Shown here in pieces: positions 17,261 to 26,462 of a stretch of DNA of 64,000 nucleotides. Source of the stretch: Defluviitoga tunisiensis (GTDB taxonomy: Bacteria; Thermotogota; Thermotogae; Petrotogales; Petrotogaceae). The notes below the pieces were generated by a model. That model searched no databases, had not been told where the DNA came from, and saw nothing but the letters and a program-made list of their open reading frames with translations. A program made the translations under genes and the position numbers. Each line of letters begins with the position of its first letter. The first letter of the stretch is position 1. The stretch lies in the NCBI RefSeq assembly GCF_000953715.1, contig NZ_LN824141.1, positions 1,490,501 to 1,554,500 on the forward strand. The letters run 5' to 3'.

Positions 17261-18091
17261 TTATCCTTTAACTGATCCAGCAAGTAGACCTCTAACAAAA
17301 TATCTACCTAGGAGTATGTAGACTATCAAAGTAGGAAGTGCAGCTAATAATGCTCCTGCCATTTGTACATTCCATTCGACCACTTGGCTTCCTGCTAAAT
17401 TAACTAGAGCTACAGTAATAGGTTGTTTAGTAGGATCACTTGTAACTGTTACTGCAAATAAGAATTCATTCCAAATATTAGTGAATTGCCAGATTATAAC
17501 AACGACAAAACCTGGCATTGAAATTGGAAGAAGAATTTTTGTATATGATTGCCATATATTTGCACCATCTACGGAAGCAGCTTCTATTAGTTCATCTGGT
17601 ATTTCTTCGTAGTAATTTTTAAACATTAAGGTGGTAATTGGAATTCCATATATAACATGAGCAATTATCAATGCAGGAATAGTACCATACAATCCAGTTT
17701 TTTGGAAGAATTGTATAAGAGGGAATAAGACACTTTGATAAGGTATGAACATTCCAAACAATAATAATGCAAAAATTAAATTTGAATATTTAAATTTTAG
17801 TTTGGATAATGCAAAACCATTTATTGACCCAATCATTGCCGAAATTAGTGTTGCAGGAATTGTAAGATATAAACTATTTTTAAGATTTGGACTTAGTCTA
17901 GCGAAAGCCACTTTAAAACCATCTAAAGATATTTTCTTTGGTAAATTCCACATTGTGGCAATAGATACTTCTTCAAATGGTTTAAAAGAAGTACTTATTG
18001 TTACATAGAATGGAATAATATAAAATATTGTAAAAATAATTAAAATGATATAATATACAATTGTTGAAGTTTTACTCGTTCTTTCAGCCAT
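17261..18091 (-). CDS. Sugar ABC transporter permease, MalG type
   Basis: 276-residue inner-membrane permease with six predicted helices and the EAA loop EELIEAASVDGANIWQSYTKILLP that docks on the ATPase. The C terminus, ARYF-like GRYFVRGLLAGSVKG, is the usual MalG-type ending. It pairs with the MalF-type permease, with which it shares a one-base junction at 18091. From the binding protein, the substrate is probably glucose or galactose. It is the last gene of the operon; no ATPase gene follows. Copy 1 of the operon-end repeat lies 280-320 nt beyond its stop. Confidence 0.93.
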   Translation of the reverse strand: MAERTSKTSTIVYYIILIIFTIFYIIPFYVTISTSFKPFEEVSIATMWNLPKKISLDGFKVAFARLSPNLKNSLYLTIPATLISAMIGSINGFALSKLKFKYSNLIFALLLFGMFIPYQSVLFPLIQFFQKTGLYGTIPALIIAHVIYGIPITTLMFKNYYEEIPDELIEAASVDGANIWQSYTKILLPISMPGFVVVIIWQFTNIWNEFLFAVTVTSDPTKQPITVALVNLAGSQVVEWNVQMAGALLAALPTLIVYILLGRYFVRGLLAGSVKG

Positions 18092-19014
18092 TATTTTGAC
18101 CCCCTAAAAGAATAGTAAAGATAAGGAATTATTACTACCGCAACCATAACTAACATTATTATTGCTATTGCTGAAGCAATGGCATATCTGTTAGACCTAA
18201 ACATTTGTTCAAACATATAAATAGCAGGCATATCTGTAACATTATTTGGACCACTTCCTGTCATTGCATATATTAAGTCAAATATCTTCAATGACATGTG
18301 TCCTATAACTATCATTGCACTCAAAGTAATAGGTCTTAACATAGGCATTTTTATTCTCCAAAAGACTTGAGTTCCTGTTGCTCCATCGACTTGAGATGCC
18401 TCGATCAATTCTTCAGGAATTGCTCTTAACCCTGCTAAATACATTGCCATGACGTAACCAGACATTTGCCAAACAGCAGCAATTATAACCGGGATAAGGG
18501 CTAAATTAAACTTACCAATTGATTGGGTGCTTGTATACCACATCCATTGGAATTTTGATAAGCCGATTTTTTGAAGTAAAAGATTAATACCCTGAGGATC
18601 TGAAGGAAGATTTCCAGGTGCAAATATCCAACCCCAAACAGTTCCTGTAACCACATAGGAAATCGCCATTGGAAATAAAAATAGATTTTGGAAAAAATTA
18701 GAACCTTTTAACTTTTTATCAATTATATTAGCAAGAAATAGTCCAAGTATTACACATCCTGCGAGAAAAAATAATGTAAAAAATAAAGTATTCCACATAT
18801 CAGTTTGAAATCTAGGATCTTGGAAAAGTCTTTGATAATTTCTTAATCCTACAAAATTATACTCGCCCTTAACTAAAGCAGAAAAACTATTCCAATTTGA
18901 GGTAGAAGTCCTTATAGTTAGAAATATGAAATAATAAACAAATATGCCAATAAAAATTAATGATGGTAGAATTATAAAAAATCCTGCTCTGGATTTCTTT
19001 TTTTGAACAGACAT
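18091..19014 (-). CDS. Sugar ABC transporter permease, MalF type
   Basis: 307 residues, with a basic N terminus, six membrane segments and the EAA loop IPEELIEASQVDGATGTQVFWRIKMP, which contacts the ATPase. It is the first permease gene after the binding protein, separated from it by a 77-nt gap that holds a hairpin likely to reduce permease expression relative to the binding protein. The ATG at 19014 follows GAGGTGAT on the minus strand. Partner of the MalG-type permease. Confidence 0.93.
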   Translation of the reverse strand: MSVQKKKSRAGFFIILPSLIFIGIFVYYFIFLTIRTSTSNWNSFSALVKGEYNFVGLRNYQRLFQDPRFQTDMWNTLFFTLFFLAGCVILGLFLANIIDKKLKGSNFFQNLFLFPMAISYVVTGTVWGWIFAPGNLPSDPQGINLLLQKIGLSKFQWMWYTSTQSIGKFNLALIPVIIAAVWQMSGYVMAMYLAGLRAIPEELIEASQVDGATGTQVFWRIKMPMLRPITLSAMIVIGHMSLKIFDLIYAMTGSGPNNVTDMPAIYMFEQMFRSNRYAIASAIAIIMLVMVAVVIIPYLYYSFRGSK

Positions 19015-19038
19015 TATATCACCTCTTCACAGATTTTT

Positions 19039-19071
19039 AAAAAGACCCGGTTCACATGAACCGAGTCTTTT
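19039..19071 (-). terminator. Intra-operon attenuating terminator between binding protein and permeases
   Basis: Hairpin with arms 19040-19053 and 19058-19071 (13 paired bases, one mismatch, loop of 4) followed on the minus strand by a run of five Ts. It should stop part of the transcription and give more binding protein than permease. Confidence 0.8.
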
Positions 19072-19091
19072 ACTAATTTCTTTGAGCAAGA

Positions 19092-20339
19092 TTAATCTGT
19101 TAATAAACCTACATCTTCAGCTGCCCAAAGAATCATTTGTTTCGCCTGAGTAATATTTTTTGTAGTAACAAGAGCATTCACTGCGTCGTTAAAGGAAGTT
19201 ACAAATGCTTCTGGTGCAGCAGAACCATGTACTATTGAAGGGCTAATCGCTAATGTTCTGAAGTCTTCAGCAGTTTCTATTAGATAGGGATCATCTCCAG
19301 GATTTGCATCAACTCTGCCTGGAATAGAACCTTTTATAGGATTAAATATTTCTTGTGCTCTTGGAGAGGCTAAATATTCTAAGAAAATAAGTGCATTATT
19401 TCTGTGAGGTGCATTTTTAGGTAATCCAAATGTATCTGATATTAAAACAAATACTGCTTGAGTCCCAGGAAGTTCAAACCAACCAAAGTCTTCGCCAGGG
19501 GTCCATCCTAATTCTTTAAAATAACCTTCTGCCCAGTCTCCCATTAAATTGAAAACTGCTTTGTTATCATACAAAAGTCTTGCGGCTTCTTGCCATGCTA
19601 AGGCAGCGTGATCAACATTAACATAGTTCATGAGTTGAACCATTTTCTGAAGTGCACTATCAAGTCTATTGTCGTTAAAAGATAATTCTCCATTAAATAG
19701 TGCATTGTAATTTGCAGCACCAAATTCTGCAACCATTAGATTTTCTACAATTTGACCAGCTTCCCATTTTTCTTTATCACCCATTGCTAAAGGAATGTAT
19801 CCAGAAGCTTTTGCCTTATCTAATGCAGCTATAAATTCTTGCCATGTTTCAGGTTCTTTTGTTAAACCAATCTCGTTAAACAATTTCTTGTTGTAGAAAA
19901 TAACATTGCTTCTATGAATAGTTAATGGAATTGAATATACTTCCCCTTCATAACTAACTATGTCTATTAAACCACTTGGAAATTTATCGTATGCACCCCA
20001 AAGTTTGAGGTAATCAGTTAAAGGTTCCATCAGTCCTGGAATAACATACGTGTCTGTTAATTCCCAACCTGCGTGTACTTGGAATGTATCAGGAGGGTTG
20101 CCTCCCAGCATTCTTGTTTTCAATACAGCTTTTGCATTGGTACCTGCACCACCAGCTACAGTTGCGTTGATGACTTTAATGTTTGGATATAACTGTTCAA
20201 AATCTGCAATCGTTGCTAATAATGCAGCTTCTTCACCTCCACCGGTCCACCAACTGAAAATTTCTATTTCTCCACTTTGAGCAAATACAGTCATCAAAGT
20301 TAGAAAACTTAATAAAATTAATACAAACCACTTTTTCAT
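19092..20339 (-). CDS. Sugar-binding protein of an ABC transporter, glucose/galactose type
   Basis: 415 residues with a Sec signal peptide (MKKWFVLILLSFLTLMTVFAQ, cleaved near residue 21) and a family 1 solute-binding fold. EIFSWWTGGGEE, ATVAGGAG, LKTRMLGGNPPDTFQ, HRSNVIFYN and NLMGDWAEGY closely resemble, from memory, the Thermus thermophilus glucose/galactose-binding protein. No lipobox cysteine is present, so it is secreted or anchored in some other way. It is preceded by the ROK regulator (107-nt gap, AGGAGGTAAG ribosome site) and followed by an attenuating hairpin and two permeases. Specificity for glucose or galactose is inference from the similarity. Confidence 0.88.
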   Translation of the reverse strand: MKKWFVLILLSFLTLMTVFAQSGEIEIFSWWTGGGEEAALLATIADFEQLYPNIKVINATVAGGAGTNAKAVLKTRMLGGNPPDTFQVHAGWELTDTYVIPGLMEPLTDYLKLWGAYDKFPSGLIDIVSYEGEVYSIPLTIHRSNVIFYNKKLFNEIGLTKEPETWQEFIAALDKAKASGYIPLAMGDKEKWEAGQIVENLMVAEFGAANYNALFNGELSFNDNRLDSALQKMVQLMNYVNVDHAALAWQEAARLLYDNKAVFNLMGDWAEGYFKELGWTPGEDFGWFELPGTQAVFVLISDTFGLPKNAPHRNNALIFLEYLASPRAQEIFNPIKGSIPGRVDANPGDDPYLIETAEDFRTLAISPSIVHGSAAPEAFVTSFNDAVNALVTTKNITQAKQMILWAAEDVGLLTD

Positions 20340-20446
20340 ACTTTCTTACCTCCTTTTTAGAATGTTTATTAGTTACTTTCCGCACAGATGAAAAAAAGAA
20401 CAAATGTAGATATATACATATTAAGAAAAGTATTCTATTGAAAAAT

Positions 20447-21583
20447 TTAACTATTTAATAGAAATTGATAGGGAGAAGATACTATTTGCTCAATAGCAAT
20501 GGAAGCGGCACCAGCCAAAATTGCACTTTCCTTTTTTGAAGCGACTAAAATCTTTGGAGATTCTAAAGAAAAACTATATTCTTCAACAATTCGTTTTATT
20601 TCTCTAATTAGATGATATCCTCCATTTAGTATTCTTCCACCAATTATTACAGCTTCTGGACTAATCGTATTAACTAAATTTACAATACCAATAGCAAAAG
20701 CCTGATTTATTTCACAAAGTGTTTCATAAATATCTGCATTATTTTTAGAAAGTTTGAGTAATTCTTCAATAGGAAGTTTATATTTTTCAGTTAGTTTATA
20801 AAGACCTCCTTCATTTTCTAATTGAATAAAATCCCTAGAAAATAGAGTATGACCAATTTCACCAGCTGAATTAAAAGCTCCTCTGTATAATTGTCCATTG
20901 ATAATTATTCCTGCACCAATTCCTGCATCTCCAACAACAAATACATAATTTTGATAATTTTTTCCATGTCCAAACCATTTTTCACCAAGTGCAGCACCAT
21001 TTGCGTCATTTTCTAGCCATACAGGTATTTTATAGTGTTTTTCGATTTGTTTACATAAAGGATAATTTTTCAATAGTGGAAAAGGATGAACGGATTCTAG
21101 TACCTTTTTATCACTATCAATTATTCCAGGCATTACAACCCCTATACCTTTTATTCTATCAACATCAAATTTAAAATTTGAAATTGTTTCATCCACAATA
21201 TAATATATATTTTCTAAAATATCGTTGGGTTTTGCATAAGAATTAATTTCTTTTTCTGAAAAAGATATATTCTTTCCATTAAGATTATAAACCCCTGTCC
21301 GTACAATATTTACTCCAAATTCAATTCCAACAACATAAAAAGCGTCTTCATTAATTTTTATCAATTTTCTTTTTCTACCTACTTTACCGTCTATAGTGCC
21401 AACTTCTTCTATTAAGTTTACTTCTAAAAACTCATTAATTATATTTGTAATAGTTGCTCGTGTGAGGCCAGTAATGTTTGCAAGCTCAGTTCGTGTTGTG
21501 GTCCCTAGTGAATTTAATATTTCTATTACCATTGTTCTATTTTGTTCTTTAACAAGTTCTAAATTATAAGTATTATTTGGCAT
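20447..21583 (-). CDS. ROK-family transcriptional regulator
   Basis: 378 residues: an N-terminal winged helix (about 1-75, TRTELANITGLTRATITNIINEF) and a C-terminal ROK sugar-kinase-like domain with the phosphate motif DAGIGAGI and EIGHTLF. The usual CxCGxxGC zinc cluster after the GH motif is absent (the segment reads RDFIQLENEGGLYKL). It is therefore a repressor-type protein in which the sugar-sensing fold lacks its structural zinc. It probably controls the following glucose-type ABC operon and itself, using glucose or a related sugar as effector. A near-palindrome at 21630-21665 overlaps its promoter. Confidence 0.9.
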   Translation of the reverse strand: MPNNTYNLELVKEQNRTMVIEILNSLGTTTRTELANITGLTRATITNIINEFLEVNLIEEVGTIDGKVGRKRKLIKINEDAFYVVGIEFGVNIVRTGVYNLNGKNISFSEKEINSYAKPNDILENIYYIVDETISNFKFDVDRIKGIGVVMPGIIDSDKKVLESVHPFPLLKNYPLCKQIEKHYKIPVWLENDANGAALGEKWFGHGKNYQNYVFVVGDAGIGAGIIINGQLYRGAFNSAGEIGHTLFSRDFIQLENEGGLYKLTEKYKLPIEELLKLSKNNADIYETLCEINQAFAIGIVNLVNTISPEAVIIGGRILNGGYHLIREIKRIVEEYSFSLESPKILVASKKESAILAGAASIAIEQIVSSPYQFLLNS

Positions 21584-21629
21584 TAATATCTACCCTCTAT
21601 TATTTGTCTTTCAAACTTTTTAACCATTC

Positions 21630-21669
21630 CTTTCTATAAAATTAAAATATATTTTATAAAGAAAGTCAA
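21630..21669 (-). promoter_or_regulatory. ROK-sugar operon promoter with candidate operator
   Basis: On the minus strand TTGACT (21669-21664) and TTTAAT (21646-21641) are 17 nt apart. CTTTCTATAAAAT (21630-21642) and ATTTTATAAAGAAAG (21651-21665) form a near-palindrome with a two-base bulge across both boxes, a good place for autoregulation by the ROK protein. Confidence 0.4.
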
Positions 21670-21799
21670 ATTCTCTTACAGTGAATTAAAGGTGAATAAA
21701 TCCTTTAGGCGTTAAATATTAGTGAAAAAGTAAAAAAATCATAGTTTTTTAATTTATTTAACAAATAAAAAAAATAAAATAATTGAATACGAAACCAAC

Positions 21800-21837
21800 A
21801 ATACTTGAACGACTATTTCGTTTATCATAAACAAAAT
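21800..21837 (-). repeat. Operon-end repeat element, copy 2
   Basis: Minus strand: a hairpin with arms 21828-21837 and 21815-21824 (one C-A mismatch) followed directly by AGTCGTTCAAGTATT (21814-21800). It lies about 55-90 nt after the stop of phoU, the last gene of the pst operon. Confidence 0.7.
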
Positions 21838-21889
21838 ACCTATAACAAATTGAAAAAACTAATCTTATAACTATAATTCTTATATATTG

Positions 21890-22573
21890 TTATTTGTTTT
21901 CTTGTTCCTCTCTAACTATATTGATAATTTCCTTTCCTATTTCTATGTATACAAGTTCTTCGCATAAATTAGTTGCATGGTCTGCAATTCTTTCAATGTC
22001 TCTAGCTAATAAGATATAAGGAACGACTAGTTCTTGACTGAAATCCGGATCAGATAGTCTATTTATAGCTTTTTTTCTAACTTCAATTTCTAACTCGTCT
22101 ACAATGTCATCTTTCTTCCAGATTTTTATTGCGGAATCTACATCACGTTCTTCAAAAGCCTTATAAGCTCCTTTTATCATCTCAATAGCAACTTTTAACA
22201 TTTGATTAATTTCTTTTGCTTCTAATATTTCATATATATCAAAATTTTGATATTGCTGTGTTTTTTCAGCAATATTACATGATAAATCGCCTATTCTTTC
22301 TAAATCGTTGGATAGTTTTATCATAGTAATTGCATACCTTAAATCTTTTCCCATAGGTCTGAATCTGGCAAGAATTTGATAAACAGATTCTTCAATTTGG
22401 CGGTTCATTTCGTCAATTTCTTCATCTGAATCAAGAATCATTTGGGCTAAAACTAAATCTTTATTTTTTAATGAAGAGATTGAGTCTTCAAGCATCTTTA
22501 ATACGTCAGATAATAATTTGGATAATGTTCCTCGTAATAGAGTTAGTTCAGTTTCAAACCTTGTAAAATCCAT
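21890..22573 (-). CDS. phoU: PhoU-family phosphate regulator (copy 1)
   Basis: 227 residues; two three-helix PhoU repeats with the metal-binding E/D-x3-D patterns (for example NDLERIGDLSCNIAEKT and ARDIERIADHATNLCEE). PhoU links the Pst transporter to the PhoR kinase and restrains both. It lies 53 nt after pstB as the last gene of pstS-C-A-B-phoU. It is strongly similar to the second PhoU at 33398-34060, sharing IEESVYQI and GKDLRY, which suggests duplication of an operon segment. Confidence 0.94.
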   Translation of the reverse strand: MDFTRFETELTLLRGTLSKLLSDVLKMLEDSISSLKNKDLVLAQMILDSDEEIDEMNRQIEESVYQILARFRPMGKDLRYAITMIKLSNDLERIGDLSCNIAEKTQQYQNFDIYEILEAKEINQMLKVAIEMIKGAYKAFEERDVDSAIKIWKKDDIVDELEIEVRKKAINRLSDPDFSQELVVPYILLARDIERIADHATNLCEELVYIEIGKEIINIVREEQENK

Positions 22574-22626
22574 TATTCCACCTTCTTTTTTATCATAATT
22601 TATTAAATTTTTTCAAACAATCAATA

Positions 22627-23403
22627 TTAGCTAATTCTTCCATTCAAGTAATCTTCTGTAAGCTGTTTCTTAGGATTTCTTACCATATTTCTAGTTGGCC
22701 CCCATTCAATTAATTCGCCTTGATACATGAAATACATATAATCAGATATTCTTGTAGCTTGTGCTAAATTGTGAGTAACTATTATTATAGAATAATCTTC
22801 TGATAAATGTTCAATTAAATTTTCTATTTTTTGTGTAGCAATGGGATCTAATGCTGAAGTAGGTTCATCTAATAATAAAATTTCTGGATCTACAGCTAAT
22901 GCCCTCGCAATACAAAGTCTTTGCTGTTGACCTCCAGATAAGTTTCTCGCTGGTTTGTTTAATTCATCTTTTACCTCATCCCACAAGGCAGCTCTTTTTA
23001 AAGCTAACCTTACAATTTCATCTATCCTTCTTTTATCTTTTAAACCATGTATTTTCAAACCGAAAGCAACATTTTCATATATTGACATTGGAAATGGAAC
23101 AGGTTTTTGAAATACCATACCTATTTTTTTTCTTAGCATAGTAATGTCAATATCTTTGTCATAGATGTTTTTCCCGTCATAAATAATTTCTCCTGATGCC
23201 CTATAATCAGGAATTTCATCATTGATTCTGTTAATACTTCTAAGTAATGTGGTTTTTCCACAACCAGAAGGTCCTATGATAGCGCTAATTTTATTTTTAA
23301 ACATGTCCATGTTAATATTTTTTAATATTTGTTTTTGGTCGTACCATCCATTAAAGTTTATTATTTTTAATATTGTTTTTTCTGTTGTAATTTGTTCAAA
23401 CAT
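22627..23403 (-). CDS. pstB: Phosphate ABC transporter ATP-binding protein PstB
   Basis: 258-residue ATPase with Walker [10 protein letters not shown], signature [16 protein letters not shown], Walker [12 protein letters not shown] and the PstB-specific [17 protein letters not shown] and [14 protein letters not shown] segments. It energises the PstC-PstA permease. The ATG at 23403 overlaps the end of pstA by 8 nt, so it is coupled. No second pstB occurs near the second pstS. Confidence 0.96.
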   Translation of the reverse strand: MFEQITTEKTILKIINFNGWYDQKQILKNINMDMFKNKISAIIGPSGCGKTTLLRSINRINDEIPDYRASGEIIYDGKNIYDKDIDITMLRKKIGMVFQKPVPFPMSIYENVAFGLKIHGLKDKRRIDEIVRLALKRAALWDEVKDELNKPARNLSGGQQQRLCIARALAVDPEILLLDEPTSALDPIATQKIENLIEHLSEDYSIIIVTHNLAQATRISDYMYFMYQGELIEWGPTRNMVRNPKKQLTEDYLNGRIS

Positions 23404-24235
23404 TTTTTTCCTCCTTCCTTATTTGAAATGCAATTAAATAAATTATTAAGATCAGAATCAATAAAAATGAAGATGTTGCTTTTGCCATCCATTGAGCTTC
23501 AACTCCATATGACATTGTTATAAAATAAATATGTGTTGGTAGAGTCATAACAGGGTCTAATAAGGAAGTTGGAAGTTTTGTCGAGTAAAAAACAGCACCT
23601 GTTAATAAGACTGGGGCAGTTTCACCTATTACTCTACCTGAACCAATTAATATAGCTGTGATTATTCTTTTCTTCCCCGCTGGTATTAAAATTTTAAAAA
23701 TAGTTTCAGTTTTTTTTGCTCCTAAGGCGAATGCAGATTCTCTTAATTCTCTAGGCAGTGCTACCAATGCTTCTCTTACTGAAGATGCAATAACTGGTAA
23801 TGTCATAATAGACAACGTTAAACTTCCACTTAATATTGATGTTCCAAATCCTAAAGTGATTGAAAATAAAGTTAAACCGAATAATCCATAAACTATTGAT
23901 GGAACACCTGAAAGAGAGGTTACAGCGATATCTATTATTTTACCAATTAATGATTTTGAGCCATATTCAGAAAGAAAAACACCGGTCAATAATCCTAATG
24001 GAATGGATATAAGTAAGATGAGGGCAATCATTATTAAGCTTCCCAATATGGCAGGTCCAATTCCCCCTTGCGTCATGGCTTTTTTTGGGTATTCAAAGAA
24101 AAAAGACGGTTTAAAAAATCTAGCGCCATCAATTATAACTATTGAGATTATTAATATTATTGAAAAAAAAGTTATATAACTAATTGTTCTAAATATTAAA
24201 GAGACTAGAGAGTCTACAGATTGTTTTTTCTTCAT
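23396..24235 (-). CDS. pstA: Phosphate ABC transporter permease PstA
   Basis: 279 residues with six predicted helices and the permease loop [31 protein letters not shown]. It forms the membrane channel with PstC for high-affinity phosphate uptake. Typical PstA segments are [23 protein letters not shown] and TAPVLLTGA. The ATG at 24235 overlaps the pstC stop by 4 nt and its own end overlaps pstB by 8 nt. Confidence 0.95.
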   Translation of the reverse strand: MKKKQSVDSLVSLIFRTISYITFFSIILIISIVIIDGARFFKPSFFFEYPKKAMTQGGIGPAILGSLIMIALILLISIPLGLLTGVFLSEYGSKSLIGKIIDIAVTSLSGVPSIVYGLFGLTLFSITLGFGTSILSGSLTLSIMTLPVIASSVREALVALPRELRESAFALGAKKTETIFKILIPAGKKRIITAILIGSGRVIGETAPVLLTGAVFYSTKLPTSLLDPVMTLPTHIYFITMSYGVEAQWMAKATSSFLLILILIIYLIAFQIRKEEKNV

Positions 24236-25098
24236 TTTGTTTTACCCCCTATAACTGTTTTTGAAATTAAAGTAAGAATAAAAGAAATTGTTAATAAGAT
24301 TAGACCTGCAGTGAATAAAGCTGAATAATGTAAACTTCCAACAGATACTTCTCCCATTTCACTAGCTATGGCAGCAGTTAAAGGTCTGACTGGATCAAAG
24401 ATTGATTTAGGTATAATAGCGGCACCACCAGCTACCATTAACACAACTATTGTTTCCCCAATTATTCTATTAACAGTTAAAATGATTGAATTTAGAATTC
24501 CAGACGATGCATCTTTAGTAACTATTTTAAATCCAGCTGTGAATTTACTAGCACCTAGGGCTAAAGCGCTTTCTTTTAAGCTTTGATCTACAGAAGACAG
24601 GGATTCTTCCATTAATGAAGCTGCATAAGGTAATGATAATATTGTTAAACCAATTGATGCGGTAAGCAAATTGCCAGGAGACCATGCTCCTAACTTCATT
24701 ACTATTGGTGAAACGTAAAAAAATAAAAATGTACCAATAATAACAGATGGTATTCCAGATAACAAATCAATTGTAGATTTTATTATTTTTCTTTCAAATG
24801 TGTTTGCGTAATTGTATAAGAAGAAAGAAATAATATAACCAAGAGGCAGGACAAATAGCGATGATAAACCGGTTAATATTAGTGATCCTATTATCATAGC
24901 TAGCATTCCAAATTCTGGTGGGTCATATGTAGGATACCAGTAAATACTAAAAAATATTTCTTTACCGACCTGCGTTAATGCAGGAATAGATTCTTTAATA
25001 ATGAAAACGAACAAACCAACTACAACCAATATTCCAACAAAAGCGAATAAAAAGATGACAGTTTTATTAACCCCGTCTTTAACATCTCTCCAATTCAT
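24232..25098 (-). CDS. pstC: Phosphate ABC transporter permease PstC
   Basis: 288 residues, six predicted helices, with FGMLAMIIGSL, SGIPSVIIGTF and the docking loop SLKESALALGASKFTAGFKIV. It pairs with PstA. The ATG at 25098 (MNWRDVKDG) follows AAGGAG on the minus strand at 8 nt; an upstream GTG at 25107 overlaps that ribosome site. It is separated from pstS by 66 nt containing a hairpin that may lower permease expression relative to the binding protein. Confidence 0.94.
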   Translation of the reverse strand: MNWRDVKDGVNKTVIFLFAFVGILVVVGLFVFIIKESIPALTQVGKEIFFSIYWYPTYDPPEFGMLAMIIGSLILTGLSSLFVLPLGYIISFFLYNYANTFERKIIKSTIDLLSGIPSVIIGTFLFFYVSPIVMKLGAWSPGNLLTASIGLTILSLPYAASLMEESLSSVDQSLKESALALGASKFTAGFKIVTKDASSGILNSIILTVNRIIGETIVVLMVAGGAAIIPKSIFDPVRPLTAAIASEMGEVSVGSLHYSALFTAGLILLTISFILTLISKTVIGGKTK

Positions 25099-25147
25099 TT
25101 TTAACACTCCTTGGCTTGAGATTTATTATTAATTTAATGATGTACGT

Positions 25148-25172
25148 GTTATTGATTAACATAATCAATAAC
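25148..25172 (-). other. Hairpin between pstS copy 1 and pstC
   Basis: Perfect 10-bp stem (GTTATTGATT at 25148-25157, AATCAATAAC at 25163-25172) with a 5-nt loop, overlapping the pstS stop codon. No T tract follows on the minus strand, so it is more likely an RNA stabiliser or weak attenuator than a terminator. Confidence 0.5.
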
Positions 25173-25989
25173 CATAAGCAGCTATATATCCGGCTTCCTC
25201 TAAAAGGTCTTGTCCCCTTTGCGATAGAGCAAAGGTTATATACTCTTTTATGGGTCCAGAACTTGGATATCCATGGGTGGCGTCTAAAAACATGAATAAA
25301 GGTCTAGAAATTGGATAAGAGCCGTTCAGAATGTTGATTTTATTTGGGATAATTCCGTTAACAGATAGAATTTTAACATCACCAGTTACATAGCCTACCC
25401 CCATGTAAGCAATAGCATATTTACTGGTGGCTATTGCTTGAATTTCCGCACTTGTAGACTCAAGCATTAGTACGTTTGGAGACATTCTTTGTCCTTTTAG
25501 AACTTTCTCAACAAATGTTTCATAAGTTCCAGAAGCGCTGTTTCTAGAGTAAGCTACTATTCTTTGATTAGGCAAATTCGGATTTATTTGATTCCATCTA
25601 GTAATTTTACCGGTATAAATTCCTGCAAGTTGTTCAATTGAAATATCATTTATTCCGAGTTCAGGACTTACGATTATTGCCAAACCATCATATCCAATTA
25701 CAATTGGAATAAAATACTTTTCTTCTTTATGCATTTGTTTTATTTCTGAATCTTTCAACCATCTACTGGAATTAGCAATATCAGTTGTTCCACTGAATAA
25801 AGCAGTAATTCCTGTAGAAGATCCTGCACCTTCTACAGTTATATGTAATTCAGGAGATATTTTGTTTAATTCTTCTACCCACAGTTGTACAATTGGAAAA
25901 ATAGTGTTTGATCCTTTAATAACTAATGTTTGAGAAAATGAAAGCAAAATACTAGTTACAATAAAAATAATTAAGAAAATTTTTTTCAT
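25165..25989 (-). CDS. pstS: Phosphate-binding protein PstS (copy 1)
   Basis: 274 residues with a signal peptide (MKKIFLIIFIVTSILLSFS) and the phosphate-binding segments IKGSNTIFPIVQLW, EGAGSSTGI, ANSSRWLK and YSRNSASGTYETF. Periplasmic receptor for the Pst transporter. The ATG at 25989 follows GAGGAGG on the minus strand. In-frame codons further upstream (to 26103) would add a non-signal-like extension and are rejected. A close paralogue lies at 34215-35039. Confidence 0.94.
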   Translation of the reverse strand: MKKIFLIIFIVTSILLSFSQTLVIKGSNTIFPIVQLWVEELNKISPELHITVEGAGSSTGITALFSGTTDIANSSRWLKDSEIKQMHKEEKYFIPIVIGYDGLAIIVSPELGINDISIEQLAGIYTGKITRWNQINPNLPNQRIVAYSRNSASGTYETFVEKVLKGQRMSPNVLMLESTSAEIQAIATSKYAIAYMGVGYVTGDVKILSVNGIIPNKINILNGSYPISRPLFMFLDATHGYPSSGPIKEYITFALSQRGQDLLEEAGYIAAYGY

Positions 25990-26127
25990 CTTTCTAACCT
26001 CCTCGTATAATAGTACTACCCACTTTAGAAATTCTAAAATCTGCACTACATAAGTTTCGTATTTGTTTTTTATACAAAATACCTTCCAACTTCTAATCCT
26101 CACTAATTCTTAATTTTTGACTTTTTT

Positions 26128-26168
26128 GGTACTTGTACCGAAGGAGGGGAAGGGCTCCTCGCTGGACC
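26128..26168. other. G/C-rich structured island upstream of pstS
   Basis: A 41-base stretch, far richer in G/C than its surroundings, with two adjacent hairpins: GGTAC-TT-GTACC (26128-26139) and AGGAG/CTCCT (26142-26146, 26155-26159). On the minus strand it would lie in the pstS leader, just after a TATAAC hexamer at 26175-26170. I do not recognise it as a known riboswitch or tRNA. Confidence 0.4.
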
Positions 26169-26395
26169 TGTTATAAATTCAAATGCTTACTTTTAGAAAA
26201 TATTCATTTCTATCGTCACTATAATAGTATCGCTTTTTTATAAATTATGATATTTATATCTTAATAAGATGGTGTAGAAATTTTTCATCTTTATTATTTA
26301 ACCATAAAATTATAAAATAGTAAATAAAGAAAGTTTAACATCTCTAAAAAGTCTTATTATTTAGGCTTTTGAGAATAATAATTATATTATGATTA

Positions 26396-26404
26396 TGATA
26401 TAAT
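26396..26404 (+). promoter_or_regulatory. Extended -10 promoter of rel
   Basis: TGATATAAT about 60 nt before the rel start, without a convincing -35. Confidence 0.5.
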
Positions 26405-26462
26405 ATATATAAGAATGAAATATATAATTTGATTTGTTTGTAACCTAAAAGAGGTGTCTTAA

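Larger units (their letters stand above)
21584..21889. other. 306-base gap before the ROK gene
   Basis: No gene. It contains the ROK promoter and candidate operator (21630-21669) and copy 2 of the operon-end repeat (21800-21837), which belongs to the end of the pst operon. The rest is A/T-rich without recognisable signals. Confidence 0.6.
25990..26462. other. 473-base region between divergent pstS and rel
   Basis: No gene found. It holds the pstS leader, a G/C-rich structured island at 26128-26168, and an extended -10 promoter for rel at 26396-26404. I found no clear Pho box of the kind seen before the second pstS. The rest is A/T-rich. Confidence 0.6.

Noticed and set aside
18040-18060. TGATATAAT on the plus strand within the malG-like gene as a promoter
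   Set aside because: It lies inside conserved coding sequence and points antisense, with no gene to serve; likely chance in A/T-rich DNA.
22899-23141. 80-residue plus-strand frame opposite pstB
   Set aside because: Shadow frame of a conserved ATPase gene, without a ribosome site.
26128-26168. tRNA or rRNA fragment
   Set aside because: No cloverleaf, T-loop or recognisable rRNA segment could be fitted on either strand.
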